From positions 5,481,899 through 5,545,898 of the forward strand of contig NW_004624842.1 in NCBI RefSeq assembly GCF_000247695.1: a stretch of 64,000 nucleotides of DNA, in the 5' to 3' direction. The position numbers were made by a program, and so were the translations under genes. Position 1 is the first letter of the stretch, and the number at the start of each line of letters is the position of its first letter. This document shows, one piece after another, positions 32,776-46,151 of the stretch. The notes under the pieces are model-generated. The model was not told where the DNA came from. It searched no databases and worked only from the letters and a program-made list of their open reading frames with translations. Origin of the DNA: Heterocephalus glaber. Its lineage: Eukaryota > Chordata > Mammalia > Rodentia > Bathyergidae.

Positions 32776-32880
32776 GGGCCGGGGCCGGGGATTCAGCTCA
32801 GTGGTTTCGCCCCCCACTGTGCGAGCGCCATGACCCAAGTTTGTTCCCTGGTACCAAAAAACAAAACAAAAACCAAAAAC
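32776..32880 (+). repeat. ID SINE
   Basis: The GGGCC head is repeated (GGGGCCGGGGCCGGGGATTC). Target duplication AAATAAAACT. Confidence 0.9.
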
Positions 32881-32939
32881 AAATAAAACTCTGCCCACAA
32901 GAGCTTGTGAAAGCTATAAAGACAAAAAATCAAGGCAAG

Positions 32940-33005
32940 AGGCCAGGCATGGTGGAGCGTGGTGGAGTCAGGTTAGCTGTGGCTCAGCCCCTCACACACG
33001 CTGCT
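32940..33005 (+). repeat. Possible B1 5' fragment
   Basis: GGCCAGGCATGGTGGAGCGT only. Confidence 0.4.
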
Positions 33006-33530
33006 AAAGAAACTGAAGCCAGCTAGTGTAGAGGCGGAGGACCAGAGGGAAGAGGACGAAGGTACACAGGGTCCCTCAAGCCACACACCCAGAGTCCAGA
33101 TAGCAAGATGGATTCCCAAAGGGAGCAAGGAACATCAACACTCATGTGGCTCCCTCTAGCCTTCTTGTTTTCTTACTTCCAAGGGACAAGGAAACTTCAG
33201 TGCTTCTCTACAGTACAGGATGTAGCAACTGACATCAGCTGCAGCAGCAGGGAGGTAGCAGGGAAGAGCCAGGACCACGGCCATCAGCAATGCCTGTGCC
33301 CATTGAGAGGCTGACAAGCTCGGCTCCACCTGTTGTCCCACTCTGTAGATGAGACAATTTTCAATACAAGTTAAAAGCCCAGGTTTTTGGGTGAAATGGC
33401 CCCATTTTAAAATAAATTTTCTAATTGCTTCTGGAGTACAGGAACACTTTAAATTCATATATATTGATCTTACTATAATTTCAGCTTCTTTGCTACTATC
33501 TAGCTCATGCTTTGTGATCCTTATATCATT

Positions 33531-33733
33531 TACAGTGGTACCTCAGTTCACAAACTTAATTTATGATTTTGGGGAAGATGGCTGTGTTTGTATTTGTGTT
33601 GGGAAGACAGTCTTGAGGTCATGTTTGTCACCTGATGTGGAGTGTGCAAATGGAAGCAAAATTTTGCTGACTGCTTTTGTTTGTGAACCAAATTGTTTGC
33701 AAACAAGCATTTGTGAACCAAGGTATTATTGTA
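33531..33733. mobile_element. Short TIR DNA transposon, copy 1
   Basis: Begins TACAGTGGTACCTCAGTTCA and ends with the inverse (TTTGTGAACCAAGGTATTA, TTGTA). The terminal repeats match over about 25 bp and TA flanks both ends, as for Tc1/mariner or pogo families. About 203 bp with no coding capacity. A second copy is at 58899. Confidence 0.7.
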
Positions 33734-33872
33734 TTTTGTTTTTCTTGTCTTTTTGCTCCAGCCAGGCCTCCAGGGTACTGTTGAAGGCACAACAGAAGGC
33801 ATCTTTATCTTATTCCTGACACAGACAAAATATATCTTACATTTCACCATTGCATACATTTTTCTTTTTTCT

Positions 33873-33959
33873 TTTTTTCTTTTGGTAGTACCAGGGATCA
33901 AATTCAGGACTTTACACTTGCAAGGGAGGCGGTGGCACCACTGAGCTAAATCCCTGGCC
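33873..33959 (-). repeat. ID SINE
   Basis: Minus-strand copy. Target duplication CATTTTTCTTTTTT. Confidence 0.9.
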
Positions 33960-33969
33960 ATTTTTCTTT

Positions 33970-34255
33970 TTTTAAGATAGGGTCTCACTATGTAGTCCAG
34001 GCTGGCTTCAAACCCACAACCATCCTCTTGCCTCAGGCTCCGGAGTGCTGGGATTACAGGTATATGCTACCACACCTGGCTTGCAGTAATCTTTTTATTT
34101 TTGTTTTGTTTTGTTTTGTTGAGGCAGGGCCTCTCTTTGTAGTTCAGGCTGGCCCTGAACTATGTATCCCAGACTGGACTCAAACTTGGAGCGATCCTCC
34201 TGCCTCAGCCTCCCAAGTGGTGGGATTACAGGCATGTGCCACCACATCTAGGAGG
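33970..34255 (-). repeat. Two B1 SINEs in tandem
   Basis: 33970-34085 and 34110-34255; each ends in GGGATTACAGG. The second carries the internal duplication. An older minus-strand ID-type piece follows at 34288-34366. Confidence 0.82.
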
Positions 34256-34499
34256 CTTGCAGTAATCTTAAATTTCATTATTTTTATTTTTGCATTGGTG
34301 GGGGATGACCTCTAGGCTTTGTACATGGGAGGCAAGTGCTCTACCCCTGAGCTACCCCTGCAACACAAATTTCATTATTTTTAAATGTTGGCTCATTTTT
34401 TTCAAGAATTATGAATGCCATATTATCTATTGGCTGGAATCAATACTTGGGCTGCAAATTTGTAACCTCTGCTTTACCTGAATTACTCCCCTTAATTGT

Positions 34500-34625
34500 G
34501 ACATAAACCTCATCAGGTCAATACTACTATTTTCTCCACTGAAATAAAGAAACTCAGGTTCAGAAAGATGAAGTGACTTGATACAGTCAAAAAGTTTGAA
34601 GCTCTGCCTGAACCCACAGTCCATA
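34500..34625 (-). repeat. MIR fragment
   Basis: AAAGAAACTCAGGTTCAGAA and GAAGTGACTTGATACAGTC. Confidence 0.6.
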
Positions 34626-34897
34626 AACTTTCTGGGGCCACAGCAGGACCCTGGATACCCAGGCCAACTCCTCCTTTACACTACTCTGTCCAGCATCTTC
34701 GTGGGCCCTGGAAACTCTGTCACCAGCTTTCTCTGACTCCTTGCCAAGGGCCTTCCTCTCTCTGGGCCTCAGTCTCCTAATCTGCTAACCCAGAGGAACC
34801 CTGATTTTGTCCCAGACTCCCTCCCTGTAGTCCCAGTCAGCATCTGTTTGACACTAGCCCTGATTTGGGTCTGTACCTTACTCTTCTTAATTTTGCT

Positions 34898-34977
34898 TTT
34901 TTTGGTAGCAGGGATCAAACTAAGGACCTTGTGCTTTCGAGGCAGGCAGTGGAACCACTGAGCTAAATCCCCCGCCC
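34898..34977 (-). repeat. ID SINE
   Basis: Minus-strand copy. Target duplication TGTACCTTACTCTTCTT. Confidence 0.93.
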
Positions 34978-35032
34978 TTGTACCTTACTCTTCTTGGCTA
35001 TCCACTTACCTGCTGTGTGACCTTGGACTAAC

Positions 35033-35118
35033 TGTTTTTTTTCTGGGTACCAGGGATCGAACTCAGGACCTTGTGCTTGCGAGGCAGGCGGTGGCACCAC
35101 TGAGCTAAATCCCCAGCC
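35033..35118 (-). repeat. ID SINE
   Basis: Minus-strand copy. Target duplication not clear. Confidence 0.9.
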
Positions 35119-35179
35119 CTGCTCCAGTTTAAAAACATGTGTATACGATGAAAAAAAAAAAACAATAAAAACATATGTA

Positions 35180-35208
35180 TGGGCCAGGATTTCAATCCCT
35201 AGTACCAA
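35180..35208 (+). repeat. ID SINE with large internal deletion
   Basis: GGGCCAGGATTT is joined directly to CAATCCCTAGTACC. About 45 bp between the boxes are gone. Confidence 0.75.
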
Positions 35209-35439
35209 AAAAATTTAATAAAAAAAAAATTGTACTGCCTCCTGTGAATCCTCCATTAAGTAAAGTCCACATTCCTTAACCCAACATTCAAGGCTCCCTC
35301 TTATTCACCATCAACCTGTATTTCCATAAAAGACAGCTGCAGCAGCAGGGAGAATATAGGGAAGAGTAAGGACACCAGCCACTGGGACACGTGTGCCCAT
35401 CCAGAGAGGCTGACGAGCTCGGCTCCACCTGCTGAGAGT

Positions 35440-35575
35440 ACATGGAGGCAGACACTTTGGCCTGAACCCCAGGTCTGCAGTTTACAGGCTCTGTGAGCTT
35501 CGGCAAGGGACTCTGCCTCTTTGGGCCTCCATTTCCTCAACTGTAAAATAAGAAGCGTTAACAGCACTCACCTGA
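35440..35575 (+). repeat. MIR fragment
   Basis: GGGCCTCCATTTCCTCAACT and GTAAAATAAGAAGCG after a degraded core. Confidence 0.65.
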
Positions 35576-35639
35576 TAGGCTGAGGTGGCAACACAAGTCA
35601 GTACAGTGTCCATCACACGGAGAAGGCTTGCAGAACTGG

Positions 35640-35960
35640 TGGTTACCATCATCTACCTACTCCTCCCAAATCTCAGTTGCCCTGGACTATTTGCCAGCCC
35701 AACCTTGTGGTCCCGGCTCACACCCTGCTCTTTCTTGGCTGCCTTCTCCCACCTGCTCATCCATCAAACCACTGTGAGCCAAGGCCGGGCTCAAACACTG
35801 ACCTTTCTGTGGAGCCTTCCTGGCCCCACCCAGTCCCTCCTCTGGCCTTTTTGCAGGCTCAGACACACATCTCTTGCCCTCCACAGCACTGTCCCCCATG
35901 GCGTCACACCCTTCCCAAGGATGCAGGCAGTGGGCCCCAGTACTGAGCTCCTGCCCTGGA
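35640..35960 (+). repeat. L2-like fragment
   Basis: GTGGAGCCTTCCTGGCCCCA and neighbouring text resemble L2. Weak. Confidence 0.4.
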
Positions 35961-36436
35961 TCTCAGCACAGAGGTCTGAGGGACATGCCAGCCCTCAAGG
36001 AACATCAGTCATGTGGGCATTAGGCAGCTCTGCTGTGCATCAGTTTCCTGTCCTGTAACAGAAGCAGTGTGGCCTGGAGGGGGCCTTTTCCCTTGCCTGC
36101 TTTGCCCCTTCCTGCACTGGCTGCCAGTAGAGGGTGGGAGGGCAGGGCAGGGTGGCCACACAGAGGCCTGCTCAGGTGCACTTCTGGCTTCCATCAGAAG
36201 TTTTGAATCCGAAGGACTGGGGTTCACTGGGATTCTGAACTTTCACATAAGAGTACAAACCTCCTTCCCAGGGTGCTCACACAGACCCCATAATCTTGGT
36301 CCAGGGGGCACCTGCTCCTCCTCTGTATGACTCTCTAGGACCAGGGCTGTGGGGATTCTCAGCTCCCTATGCTTCAGAGGGGAGTGCTGCCATGTGGGGG
36401 CTGAGAAAGGAACTCCCAAGGCTGGGGCCAGAGTGA

Positions 36437-36685
36437 TAAAAACATTTATTGAGCACTTTCCAACTCCCAGGCACCCTGCCAAGTCCTTTGCACATTTCAT
36501 CACACTAGATCACCAAGATAACCCTTGGAGGTAGTGCAACTGTAAGCCCCATTGTATAGACAAGGAACACAGGGCTCAGAGGTGTGGTGATTTGCCCATG
36601 GTCACACAGCAAGTGCATGGCAACTGGGATTTGAAGCCAGATCTGGCTCCTAGCTGCACTCTAACCATGCCGCTTGAGTGCCTCC
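36437..36685 (-). repeat. MIR SINE, near full length
   Basis: Read on the minus strand it shows the MIR landmarks in order: CCAGATCTGGCTTC, the conserved GTGTGACCATGGGC-like core, and the CTCAATAAATG end. It overlaps the ZNF341 3' UTR. Confidence 0.8.
36445..36450 (-). terminator. Polyadenylation signal AATAAA for ZNF341 (inside MIR)
   Basis: The minus strand reads CTCAATAAATG, the conserved 3' end of a MIR element. As the first AATAAA after the ZNF341 stop (about 690 bp), it is the best candidate signal. Confidence 0.55.
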
Positions 36686-37137
36686 AGATGCTGACTTCAC
36701 AGCTGTCTATGGAAGCTGTGAAGAACCCGAATGGAGAAGATCTAACAGACAAGGACTCTCTGATCATATCCAGCCTCCTGAAGAGCAGCCTGACTGGAGG
36801 CCACTCAGGCTTCCTGGAGGAGGGGTGGGCGAGACCATTCTATCTTCTCCTTCAGGTGGTTGGACCACCAGCTGGGCTGTTCAGGCTCTGGCCCTCTCTC
36901 TTGCGATTGCTGCCCAGGAGCTGCTGTGGTCCTTCCCCAATCCTAGGATGCTGCAGGACATCCCAGAGAACAGGGACACGGAAGAGCAGCCACAGGCCAG
37001 GGCTTAGGAATGGCATCCCATAAAACTTGTGCGAGCAGCTCACTTGCACTGGGAAGGATCCCTGGCTGACCCCAGGAGCCAGATCCAAGCATGAGTATCA
37101 GTTGCTCAGGAAGTGAACTCCACAGGCCAAGTCTGCC

Positions 37138-37935
<798 letters not shown>

Positions 37936-38764
37936 CTTTGCAGGGCCCCATCGTCTCTCATCCAGATGATCAGAGGCAGCCATCTCCTCTGCCTCACCTG
38001 GCCCTCACCATTCCCTATAGCGAGCTGGGGGTGTCTTTGCCAAACACACAAACGAGCATGACGACACTCACTGCTCCAAAGTCTCAGTTGATCACCCAAG
38101 TTTCCTACAAAAGGGGGTGCTAACTGACCATCCCCCTCAGCCCTCCGTCCCACCCCCTCTCCCTCTACACCCTGTTCCCTGTGCTCAGTATCTTTCCTGG
38201 TTTCAAACAACCCTGTGTCTCCCTGCCACGAGGCTCAATCTCCCTGCAAAGCTGTTTGCTGGCTCATCCCCTGGCACTCAGCTCCTCCGGGACCTCCCTG
38301 ATCCCCACACTCTTCCTTCTCTGCCATCTCCGTTTCTTTCCATCCCTGCACTCAGTGTCGTTGAGTCCTTGTTTACTGTTCATTTTCAGTCTCCCCCTGT
38401 AGGCTCAGCTTCTGCATAAGGCCCGAATGGGGTTCTCCCTATCTGACGCCCCATGGCACAGCCACTGCCTGAGATGGGGCTGGGACTCAAGCGTCACACA
38501 TACAATGAATCACTGGTGCCTCATGGCACCCTGAGATCAGCTCCAGCCCACATCTACCCTGGGTCAGGGACCTTTCACAGATGCCACTGGCCCCTCAGCC
38601 TCCTTAGGGGACTCAGGCAGCGGTATGCTGAGGCCCCCCAGCAGGAGAGATCAGTGTCAAGGCTCAAACCCAGGCTCTCTGTCTCCATTCCTGATCTACT
38701 TTCCTGGTTTTCAAACTTTCTTTTGATAGGGAAAAGTTTTAGATAACTTAGTTGATTGAATGTT

Positions 38765-39131
38765 AAGGTAGTTGTCAAAGCAAAATAAGTAGTATGTTCC
38801 TTTAAGATTTACTCTTCCTGTTTAAGGTGACTGTTATCTTACTCTAACCAGTAACTTCATTAACCTAACAAAGTTGCAATGCCTGGGTGAATTTACAATG
38901 TATATGAGCCTATCTTGTGTCTGTGACTTGTAAATAGGAACTGGAATTGTATTTACACATCAAAGACCGCTAGGGATAAGATAATGGCTAAAAAGGACAT
39001 AAAAAGGAAAAGTTGAACAAAGGGGCACATGGATACTAACCAGACCAGTTTCTAGCAGTCCCACCTGCTTGCAAGTAGAACTTTTATTATTTTACCCGAA
39101 TTCTGTATTTCCTTGTATTTCTTTCTGAGAT
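38765..39131 (+). repeat. Possible LTR-like unit
   Basis: Starts TGTTAAGG and ends TTTCCGGAACA, with GGACATAAAAAGG inside. No target duplication found. Speculative. Confidence 0.25.
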
Positions 39132-39170
39132 TTCCGGAACACTTTAGCCACTAAATCCTTCCTGCAAACC

Positions 39171-39364
39171 ACTGGTTCTCCAACAGAGGAGACTCTGCCA
39201 GGGGACTTTGGGCCGTGCTTGGAGACACTTGTGGTTGTCACACTCCAGGGGGGATGCCACTGACATCTAGTGGGTAGAAGCTAAGAGGCTGCTAAACACC
39301 ACACCTCCCGTGACAGAATTATCCAGCCCAAAACGTCAGTGGTACCCAGGCTGAAAAGCCTGCT
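39171..39364 (+). mobile_element. MER5A-like DNA transposon relic
   Basis: ACTGGTTCTCCAACAGAG, TTGGAGACACTTGTGGTTGT, ACATCTAGTGGGTAGAAGC and TTATCCAGCCCAAAACGTCA. Confidence 0.75.
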
Positions 39365-39672
39365 GAAGTACACGTGGAATGTCAGCTCGGCAACTCCGGG
39401 AGCCCCTGGGAAACAGGAGCCAGAGAACCCTGCACTGCTAAGGAACCTCCCAGCCACACCTTGGATAGTGCCCAATTCATACCCCTACACCACTGGGTGC
39501 CAGTCTGATTCTGTTGTCTCTTGGGGGGTTCCCCTTGGACTGGGGGACTGTGGTTCATCTCCAGAACACAGCCTGGCTTCCAGCCCACAGCAGGTCAAGC
39601 CTGTAGGCCAGACTGTACAGAGACAATAAACCTGGGGGGGGCAGTCTGCTCCACCTCCTGCTGGCCTGTCTA

Positions 39673-39816
<144 letters not shown>

Positions 39817-39996
39817 TCAGAGGGAGCTCGGCAAGAGAGAGCTCTCTTGCTGGTCCCTCCACTAGCCCTGGACACATGGGACACCCTTGTCACCCTGGGG
39901 GCTGGGCAAGAATGCAGGGTGGACAGTGAGGTTATCCTTTGGTCCCCCATCCCCATCTCAGCCCTCTCTGCCCGCCTGCATGGCAGTCCCCACTCA

Positions 39997-40350
<354 letters not shown>

Positions 40351-40399
40351 GGAAGACTCACACCATGGACAGGGGGCTGTTCTAGATAAGCTGGTCAGA

Positions 40400-40700
40400 G
40401 TCTCTGCTGAGACAATACAGGAGAGACCCAAGGTCGCAGGGAGGAGGCCAGGCGGAATCTGGGTGAGTGTACCAGGCAGAAGGGAAGCAAGGGCAAAGGC
40501 CCAGGGCAGGAACATGCTTGGGCACCAGAGGGACAGCAAGGGACTAGTGAAGCTGGGATGGAGAAGTGTAGGGGGAGACAGAGGCAACTGAGGTCATCAA
40601 GGCAGGGCCCAATGGAGAGGACCTGCACCACCAAGGAAAAGGGTCTGGCTTTTACCCAGCCAGATGAGAAGCAGCCAGAAGGCATGGGGTGGGGAGGATA
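40400..40700 (+). repeat. Ancient mammalian interspersed repeat (same family as 840-1290)
   Basis: GAAGCAAGGGCAAAGGCCCA, CAAGGGACTAGTGAAGCTGG and GTCTGGCTTTTACCCAGCC. Confidence 0.45.
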
Positions 40701-40929
40701 TGGATACATGACTGAAGACCTTGGGCCCCTCTGGTGGCAGGAGGAGAGCATACTGAGGGCCAGGTGGGACCAGTGCGATGAGTGACCCTCCCTGACAGAC
40801 CAGAGGGACAGAGGAGTCCAGCACGAGTCTGGGGCACAGCCTGAGTAGTGGATGAAATAAAGCCAGGGGGTCCCTGAACGGGGGGAAACCACACTCTGTC
40901 TAACCAAATCCTTCCAACCAACCACAAGC

Positions 40930-41065
40930 TAAGAACTTTCATTATCCCCATCTCACAGCTAAGCATCTCATAGCTCAGAGAGAAGAAGTGACTCACCCAC
41001 AGTCTACACTGCACCCATGCATCGAGGATTCCAGACCAGCTGTGTGATTCAAAGCCACCTGTGCT
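40930..41065 (-). repeat. MIR fragment
   Basis: CCCCATCTCACAGCTAAGCA and GAAGTGACTCACCCACAG. Confidence 0.5.
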
Positions 41066-41494
41066 GTCCTGGACCTTCCTGCTACTAAACCCCTCCTGGG
41101 AGTGCAGGTTCCATCTGATGAGGTCAGGGGTCACCTGAGGACCCCATGGTACCTCAAGAGAGGCGCTCACTGAGCTGTGGGGTCACAACCTGCCCTCTGG
41201 AAAGAAAAGGACTGTTCCCAGGCTGATATGATTGCCTTCCGTTATTTGTTCTCTGGAATGAACAAAGTACTTTGAAAGATGCCAACCTAGTTGGTTACAG
41301 AAAGTCTGGTCCTCACATTAGAACACTCTGCAGTCATTAAGAAGCTTAAGGGAATCTATGTTCCCTCATCTGGAAAGATTCTACTGGCCATAGTGCTAGA
41401 GAGAAAAGAAAGCTATAGAACAGCTTCACGTGGTCCCTTTGTTAGGAAAAAGTGCAATCCCTATACCTCAAGAAAACCTAGTTATATGTGGTTT

Positions 41495-41680
41495 CTATGT
41501 ATGTATGTGTGTATGTATGTATGTATGTGTTTTATGAGACAAGGTCTTGCTGTGTATTTCAGATTGGCCTTGAACTCACTATGTAGCCCAGGTTGGCCTT
41601 GAACTTACAGTGATCCTCTTGTTTTAGCCTCCCAAGTGCAGGGATTACAGGTGTGCACCACCACACCTGGCATGTGTGTC
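41495..41680 (-). repeat. (ATGT)n and B1 SINE
   Basis: Tetranucleotide repeat to 41530, then a minus-strand B1 with internal duplication ending GGGATTACAGGTGTGCACCA. Confidence 0.85.
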
Positions 41681-41785
41681 TGTTTTATATACAACAAAGA
41701 TGCAGAGGGAAAGACTGGGGGAGGGAGCACCAAATTGTCAGCAGCAAATAGGATTTGAAAGGGGAATTTAACATTTTACTTCATG

Positions 41786-41870
41786 GGTGGGCGTGGTGGT
41801 GCTTGCCTATAATCCCAGCACTTGGAAGGCTGAGGCAGGAGCATCACTGTGAGTTCAAGGCCAGTTGTAG
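41786..41870 (+). repeat. B1 SINE, 3'-truncated
   Basis: GGTGGGCGTGGTGGTGCTTG to AAGGCCAGTTG. Confidence 0.75.
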
Positions 41871-42087
41871 TGAAACTATTTTTTTTTAAAAAAGGTTTTA
41901 AGTATCTATATTGCTTCCACTTTTACAATCAATGCATATTACTTTTGAAAAATAATTTTAAGGGTTAACCCATTTTCCAGTCCCCCTCTGTCTTTCTTAG
42001 ATAGAAGCTATCTTTCTCTCAATAAATTTTTCCTACTCTAAAAAAAAAAAAAAAGAAAGAAAAATAATTTTAAAAACCATAGAGAGA

Positions 42088-42160
42088 GACTGTGGCATAG
42101 CTCAGTGGTAGAATGCACATAAAGGCCTGGGTTCAATGCCCAGCACCCAAATAAAAATTT
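42088..42160 (+). repeat. Older ID-type SINE
   Basis: GACTGTGGCATAGCTCAGTG and GGGTTCAATGCCCAGCACC. Another is at 42482-42562. Confidence 0.7.
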
Positions 42161-42867
42161 TAAAAAGCAAAGAAAGCAATTTAGTAATATCTATCAAAAT
42201 TACAATGCATATACTTCTTTTTTAATGTTATAAAATATACATACCATTAAATTTACCATTTTGGCTATCTTTAAATGTACAGCTCAGTGGCATTAAGATC
42301 ACTAAGCCATCACCTCCATCCATCTCTAGAACTTTTTATAGTCCCCAAAGCAAACTCGGCGCTACATACACATTTTAACCTAGCATTTACACTGCTGGGA
42401 ATAAATACTACAGGTCCACTCCCAAAGGCTTGCCAAGTGTGCATTCTACAAACTAATGGGTGAAAGATAACTTAAAGGCCTAGAGCTAGGGTATAGCTCA
42501 ATGGCAGGGTACTTGCTTAACATGCTCAAGGCACTGCATTCTTTCCCCAGCACTGCAAAAAATAATAAAAATTTAAGGGTCCAACCATCTGTAGGGGCAG
42601 GGGAATATTATACCAGTGTGAAAAACAAAGTGCTATTTGGGAACATCTTCATGATACACTGATTAAGGAAATAAGGTTCATAATCATTGTATTATATGCT
42701 CATTTATGTAAAAGTAAGCAAGTGTGATGTATAGATATAAAATAAAACTAGAATGACCCACACTAATGGAATTAATAAAATTAATTTTATAAATAAATAA
42801 ATAAATAAAAGCAATAGAGACAACTGACTATGGAACCAATAAAATTAATTTTAAAAAAATAGAATGG

Positions 42868-42948
42868 GGGCCAAGGATGTAGCTCAGTGGACCCGTGCCT
42901 GCCTGGCAAGGATCCTGAGTTCGATTCCCCATACCAAAAAAAAAAAAG
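42868..42948 (+). repeat. ID SINE
   Basis: GATGTAGCTCAGTGGACCCG variant with a short middle. Confidence 0.85.
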
Positions 42949-43029
42949 ACCCCCACTAGATAGTAACAAAGTTAGAAGTATATTCAAAATTGCAAACTGT
43001 GAGTCACAATCTGTAGTAGATTTTAGTCT

Positions 43030-43160
43030 ATTTTGTTTTGAGGCAGGGTGCCACTATGTTGCCCACACTAGTCTAACCCATGGGCTCAAGTGATCCTCCC
43101 TCCTCAGCCTCCCAAAGAGCTGGACTACAAGTTCACACCACCTATACCCAGGGAGTAATT
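43030..43160 (-). repeat. B1-type SINE
   Basis: TTTTGAGGCAGGGTGCCACT and CTCAGCCTCCCAAAGAGCTG. Confidence 0.65.
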
Positions 43161-43187
43161 ATTTTAAAAACTAAAACTGGACAGAAC

Positions 43188-43262
43188 AGGGCTGGGGACT
43201 TAGCTCAGTGGTTCCACCACCTGCCTCGTAAGCGGAAAGATCCAAGTTCGATCCCCAGTACT
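43188..43262 (+). repeat. ID SINE
   Basis: GGGCTGGGGACTTAGCTCAG to CCCCAGTACTG. Confidence 0.88.
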
Positions 43263-43294
43263 GTATTTACTACATTGGAATACAAAATGCATAA

Positions 43295-43525
43295 TTTTTC
43301 TCAGTACTAGGGATTGAACCCAGGGCCTTGCACATGCTAGGCGAGCTCTACCACTGAGCTACACCCCCAGCCCTTTTAAAATTTAACTTTGAAACAGGGT
43401 CTTGCTAAATTACTCAGACTGGCCTTGAACTTGCAATTCCTTGCAACACCTTGGCCTTGAACTTGAACTCCTCCTATCTCAAGCCTCCTGAGTAGCTAGA
43501 ATTACAGGCATGCTTCACCTTGGTT
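43295..43525 (-). repeat. B1-ID composite SINE
   Basis: ID half (43298-43375), linker, then B1 half to AATTACAGGCATGCTTCACC. Confidence 0.75.
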
Positions 43526-43527
43526 GG

Positions 43528-43569
43528 TGTGTATGTGTGTGCGCGCGCGCGCGTGTGTGAGTGCATGCG

Positions 43570-43613
<44 letters not shown>
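43528..43613 (+). repeat. (GT)n / (GC)n microsatellite
   Basis: Alternating purine-pyrimidine run that includes GCGCGCGCGCGCG, then more than 20 GT units. Confidence 0.95.
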
Positions 43614-43614
<1 letters not shown>

Positions 43615-43814
43615 TTTTGGGGTTTTTTTAAGCATAGGTTATAGTAAAAAAAAGAATTGTGAATCATTGGCTTGTCCATCTGAGGAGAGCAGGATTGTTT
43701 TCACTGTATGTTTTTGTACTGTTAAGGATTTTTTTTTCTCCTTAGGTTTTCTTAATCTTTAGATCCTTTTCAATTAAGAAAAACATTTTTTGTGTTTTTT
43801 TGGTGTTTTTTGGG

Positions 43815-43897
43815 TTTTTTTGTGGTTCTGGGGATTAAACCCAGGGCCTCACACGTGCCTGGCAAGCATTCAAGCATTGAGCTATATACCCCAGCTA
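43815..43897 (-). repeat. Older ID-type SINE
   Basis: GTTCTGGGGATTAAACCCAG and GAGCTATATACCCCAGC. Confidence 0.7.
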
Positions 43898-44049
43898 AAA
43901 ATTTTTAACTAATAAAAAAATTTAAAGATTAAAAGAAAATAAAATGTCAATATATCTCAACTGGGGAAGCAAGGAAAGGAAGCCTTGTCGCGATTTAGGT
44001 GGGAATTTTGCAGCAAGAGCAGCACCCCACTTCCAGCCTCCAGGATTCA

Positions 44050-44376
<327 letters not shown>

Positions 44377-44999
44377 CTAGTGGAGGAGAAGGGTGGCTTC
44401 AGGTCTGCTTCACTAGGCCCTCTTCCCGAGCTCATAGGCCTGTAGAGATGCCTTCCTTCCTGTCTCCCAGGGACCAGGACCCAGTGTCAGGTTAGCCCTC
44501 CGGACCTTGTGGCTCTCCACTCACCTGCAAGCCCAGCCACAACACACCCACACTGAGGGTCTGCTAGGCTGTTCTTCTACCCAGACAGACTTTCTCTCTT
44601 AGTCTCACAAACTCTTACTGATTCTTCAAGACTCAACTCAGGGTTCTGTGAGCTGCCTGTGGGAAGTCTTCCCTGGCTCCCCAGCGCCAAGCCAGACAGA
44701 GCCAATTCTGCCTTTGAAAGATCACCCACATTTTTAAGTCACCATTTAACCCACAGAATGGCAGCCCTTTACTGACACAGGGCTCTAAGAGGGCAGAGGG
44801 GCTTTCATTCCCCTCGTGGTCAGGCCCTGGGTCAGAGCACTGACAAACAAAGGAGTAAATGAAAAAGTTAACAACTGAAGAAACAAATAGAAAGATAACA
44901 AAGAGCCAGAAATCGCTTTTCAACCTAGGCATAGGATGAACACTCATTCATCTGTTTGGCATAGAGAAGCGATCAAGGGCACAAACCCAGACGTCCCAC

Positions 45000-45115
45000 T
45001 GGTCATTGGCCCCATTACAACCTCCCCTCCTGTAAAATGGGAATAGTAAGAGCGTGTCTTCCTTCTAAGGGTCTTTGAGTCAATTCTGGTAAAATGCTTG
45101 GCACAGCGCCTGCTA
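45000..45115 (+). repeat. MIR fragment
   Basis: CTCCTGTAAAATGGGAATAG and AAAATGCTTGGCACAGCGCC. Confidence 0.6.
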
Positions 45116-45486
45116 CCTGCTTCTCACTCAACTCATGCTACCTTTAAATTCCAAAGCACAAGCTTAGGCTATATAATTAGAAGCACCTAGAATGAGGCCA
45201 AGGTAAACCAGGGCTGTCCTGGAAAACCTGCCACGTAAGGTTGTTAAAAAATGAGCAAAATAAGGAAAAAAGATAAACACGCCAGGGGATGTAATCAGCA
45301 AAACTCAGACTGTGGGAAACTCCACAGGACCTGTGGCCCAGTTTCTTCAACAAATAAATTAAAAAGAAACTAAAAGGGATCGATCGAGTTGGTGGGGGAG
45401 GGGTACAGATTAACAGAAGTTTTTGTTGTATCAATCAATCCCAAACTGTAGACCTGACACAAATAAACTTTACAAAAATAATGACG

Positions 45487-45953
<467 letters not shown>

Positions 45954-46067
45954 TCACCCAGGCTGTCATCAGCTCCTGCTCAGACAGGTGCAGCCACCTC
46001 CTCTCCGCCCTGCAGTCCACTCTCCACAAGGCAGCCAGAAGGAGTCTTTAAAAATGAACACCAGCAG

Positions 46068-46151
46068 CCAGGGATTTAACTCAGTGGTTCTGGCGCCTGC
46101 CTCCCAAGCACAAGGTCCTGAGTTTGATCCCCGGTACAAAAAAAAAAAAAA
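46068..46151 (+). repeat. ID SINE
   Basis: Plus-strand copy. Target duplication AATGAACACCAG. An older ID-type copy follows at 46163-46247. Confidence 0.92.

Larger units (their letters stand above)
36425..37137 (-). other. ZNF341: ZNF341 3' UTR (inferred)
   Basis: This runs from the base after the stop codon to just past the first canonical polyadenylation hexamer on the minus strand. No AATAAA or ATTAAA was seen between the stop and 36450. The last ~245 bp of the UTR are a MIR element. The cleavage point is inferred, not seen. Confidence 0.6.

Noticed and set aside
35585..36058. 157-codon plus-strand frame
   Set aside because: No similarity I recognise; it largely covers an L2-like fragment.
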